Shown here piece by piece: positions 47,501-48,808 of a DNA stretch of 48,808 nt. A program made the translations under genes and the position numbers. The notes under the pieces were generated by a model. It worked only from the letters and a program-made list of their open reading frames with translations, made no database searches and was not told where the DNA came from. Source of the DNA: Desulfovibrio legallii (lineage in GTDB: Bacteria; Desulfobacterota; Desulfovibrionia; Desulfovibrionales; Desulfovibrionaceae); NCBI RefSeq assembly GCF_004309735.1, contig NZ_SIXC01000002.1, positions 1-48,808 on the forward strand, written 5' to 3'. Positions within the stretch are counted from its first letter, which is position 1; each line of letters starts with the position of its first letter.

Positions 47501-47785
47501 ATGATTATGCTGCAAAAATCCTTACTGTGGCAGGTCTACCTGCTGGAATGCGCCGACGGCACCCTCTACTGCGGCGTCACCCGCGACCTGCGCCGCCGTC
47601 TGGACCAGCACAACGGCCTGTGCGCGGGCGGAGCGCGCTACACGCGGGGCCGCCGCCCCGTACGCCTGCTGGAACACCGCACCTGCCCCGACCAGGGTAC
47701 GGCCCTGCGCCTGGAGCGGGCGGTCAAGGCCCGGCCGCGCGCACAAAAACGGATTTTTCTGCAAAAGGGGACGCTGCCGTGCTGA
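47501..47785 (+). CDS. GIY-YIG domain protein (UPF0213 type)
   Basis: This is a 94-residue protein made almost entirely of a GIY-YIG nuclease fold. VYLLECADGTLYCGVTRDLRRRLDQHN carries the two short motifs (VYLL and YCGVT) and the conserved arginine. RAKYTRGRRPVRLLE-type sequence follows, here ARYTRGRRPVRLLEH, then ALRLERAVKA. The size and the lack of further domains place it with UPF0213 (YhbQ-like) proteins, whose role is unclear. The start is the ATG at 47501; a TTG 20 codons upstream is possible, but the added residues are not conserved. It overlaps the LysE-family gene by seven bases. Confidence 0.85.
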   Translation: MIMLQKSLLWQVYLLECADGTLYCGVTRDLRRRLDQHNGLCAGGARYTRGRRPVRLLEHRTCPDQGTALRLERAVKARPRAQKRIFLQKGTLPC

Positions 47786-48417
47786 CGCCCGAAACCGCTT
47801 TGGCCTTTTTTGCCGCAGCCCTGCTGCTGGCCGTGGCTCCGGGGCCGGACAACATCTTTGTGCTCACCCAGTCCGCCGTGTACGGCGCGGGCGCGGGCGT
47901 AGCCACCACCTTCGGGCTGGTCACAGGCCTCTGCGTGCACACCACGGCCGTGGCCTTGGGCGTGGCCGCCCTGTTCCAGAGTTCGGCCCTGGCCTTTACC
48001 CTGCTCAAGGCCGCGGGCGCGCTCTATCTGCTGCGCCTGGCCTGGCTTTCCTTTCGCGCGGGCGCGGCCCTGGCCCTGACCCCGGAGGCAAAGCCGCCCT
48101 TTCCCGGCTATCTGGCTCTGTACCGCCGGGGCATTGTGCTGAACGTGACCAACCCCAAGGTTTCCCTGTTTTTTCTGGCTTTTTTGCCCCAGTTTTGCGA
48201 CCCGGCGCGGGGCAGTGTGGCCCTGCAGGTGCTTCAACTGGGCGGGCTGTTCATGCTGGCCACGGTGGTGGTGTTCTGCGCCGTGGCCGCCCTGGGGGGA
48301 CGGCTGGCCCTCTGGTTCAACCGCTCGCCGCGCGGGCAGATGCTCATCCACCGGGCAGCCGGAACCGTTTTTGCCGGGCTGGCCCTGCTGCTGCTGTGCA
48401 GCGGCCGTGGCGCTTGA
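47779..48417 (+). CDS. LysE/RhtB family amino-acid exporter
   Basis: This is a 212-residue inner-membrane protein with about six helices. The LysE/RhtB signature is VAPGPDNIFVLTQSAVYGAGAGV near the N-terminus. Further conserved parts are LLKAAGALYLLRLAWLSFR and YRRGIVLNVTNPKVSLFFLAFLPQF. Members export amino acids or related metabolites; the substrate cannot be read here. It starts with GTG at 47779, with AGGGG eight bases upstream. It overlaps the GIY-YIG gene, which suggests co-translation. Confidence 0.9.
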   Translation: MLTPETALAFFAAALLLAVAPGPDNIFVLTQSAVYGAGAGVATTFGLVTGLCVHTTAVALGVAALFQSSALAFTLLKAAGALYLLRLAWLSFRAGAALALTPEAKPPFPGYLALYRRGIVLNVTNPKVSLFFLAFLPQFCDPARGSVALQVLQLGGLFMLATVVVFCAVAALGGRLALWFNRSPRGQMLIHRAAGTVFAGLALLLLCSGRGA

Positions 48418-48427
48418 GCGCGACTGC

Positions 48428-48456
48428 TTGACATCCCCTGCCCCAGGGCGTATGGG
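48428..48456 (+). promoter_or_regulatory. Sigma-70-type promoter for yceD
   Basis: TTGACA at 48428-48433 is a perfect -35 box. TATGGG at 48451-48456 follows after 17 bases. The predicted start of transcription lies about 15 bases before the yceD ATG. Confidence 0.65.
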
Positions 48457-48477
48457 AATCAACTTTCAGAGGACAGC

Positions 48478-48808
48478 ATGCAAAACTACCGCATCGGACT
48501 CGGCGATCTGCCCCCGGAGGGCAAAGAATTTGTGCTGGATGACCCCGCCATCTGGCTGGAACCCCTCAAGGAGTTCCATATGGATTGCCGGGTGCGCAAA
48601 CCCTTGCGCGCCACGATTTCCGTAACGCCCGTAGAGGACGGCTGGCTGGTGCGCGGCAGCCTGGAGGGCGAAGTGGCCCTGCCCTGCAGCCGCTGCGCGG
48701 AAGACGCCATTACCCCGCTGGCCGCGCGGTTTGAAGACTTTGAAAGCCTGCCGGAAGAGCCCGAACCCGAAGCGCCCAGGCGTCACGCCGCGCAGGAACC
48801 GACGCCGG
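48478..48808 (+). CDS. yceD: YceD (DUF177) family protein, partial
   Basis: The first 110 residues of a DUF177 protein are in the window, and the 3' end lies outside it. The typical features are FHMDCRVRKPLRATISV, a central VRGSLEGEVALPCSRCAED with the CxxC pair C70/C73, and an acidic region after it. YceD proteins are linked to 23S rRNA maturation and are normally encoded just before rpmF and the fatty acid genes. The ATG at 48478 follows AGAGGA. A strong promoter stands immediately upstream. Confidence 0.85.
   Translation, partial: MQNYRIGLGDLPPEGKEFVLDDPAIWLEPLKEFHMDCRVRKPLRATISVTPVEDGWLVRGSLEGEVALPCSRCAEDAITPLAARFEDFESLPEEPEPEAPRRHAAQEPTP

Overview
The window is a GC-rich bacterial chromosome segment. 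Gene content suggests a sulfate-reducing desulfovibrio-type organism (Desulfovibrionaceae). The main indications are a type I-C CRISPR-Cas locus with a GTCGCCCC...ATTGAAAC repeat, the rpmE / DUF1385 / prfA order, a C_GCAxxG_C_C family protein and a TIGR04326-like surface carbohydrate protein. No rRNA or tRNA gene was seen, so the genus is an inference.

Left flank (1-20,146). This is mostly housekeeping. A leftward cluster holds mtnA (methionine salvage), a TIGR04326-like protein and a small Cys-rich protein. A rightward cluster holds an AlaC-like aminotransferase, hom, yjbQ and a CPA2 cation/proton antiporter with a TrkA-N domain, followed by dinB. A gene-free stretch at 10,270-11,423 is packed with tandem repeats. 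Next come tlyA (leftward) and rpmE-DUF1385-prfA (rightward). A TauE/SafE exporter and a small membrane protein (leftward) lie divergent to a histidine kinase and NtrC-type regulator pair. A -24/-12 (sigma-54) promoter-like site in front of the small membrane protein fits control by that regulator.

CRISPR array (20,147-37,588). This is one uninterrupted array of about 267 repeats and 266 spacers (manual count), 17.4 kb long. It is transcribed leftward from a leader next to the cas operon, so the newest spacers are on the right and the oldest on the left. It records its own history. There are exact spacer duplications, a two-spacer segment copied 2 kb away with both copies ending in truncated repeats, six consecutive repeats sharing one substitution, near-identical spacers with shifted ends, and two pairs of reverse-complementary spacers.

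Cas operon (38,356-45,831, leftward). The order is cas3-cas5c-cas8c(-cas11c)-cas7c-cas4-cas1-cas2, a complete type I-C set with tight or overlapping junctions. A strong internal Shine-Dalgarno and ATG near the end of cas8c mark a nested small-subunit gene, cas11c. Cas5c processes the repeat RNA, Cas5c/Cas7c/Cas8c/Cas11c form Cascade, Cas3 degrades target DNA, and Cas1/Cas2/Cas4 add spacers.

Right flank (45,840-48,808). A Sel1-repeat exported protein runs leftward. Rightward are a small membrane protein of unknown function, a GIY-YIG protein, a LysE-family exporter and the start of yceD (DUF177), which runs off the window.

An intergenic repeat family with a palindromic end occurs three times: next to tauE, just before the distal end of the array, and overlapping the cas2 stop. 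Two of its members therefore bracket the array. No wholly new gene system was recognised. The most unusual material is the structure and history of the very large array.
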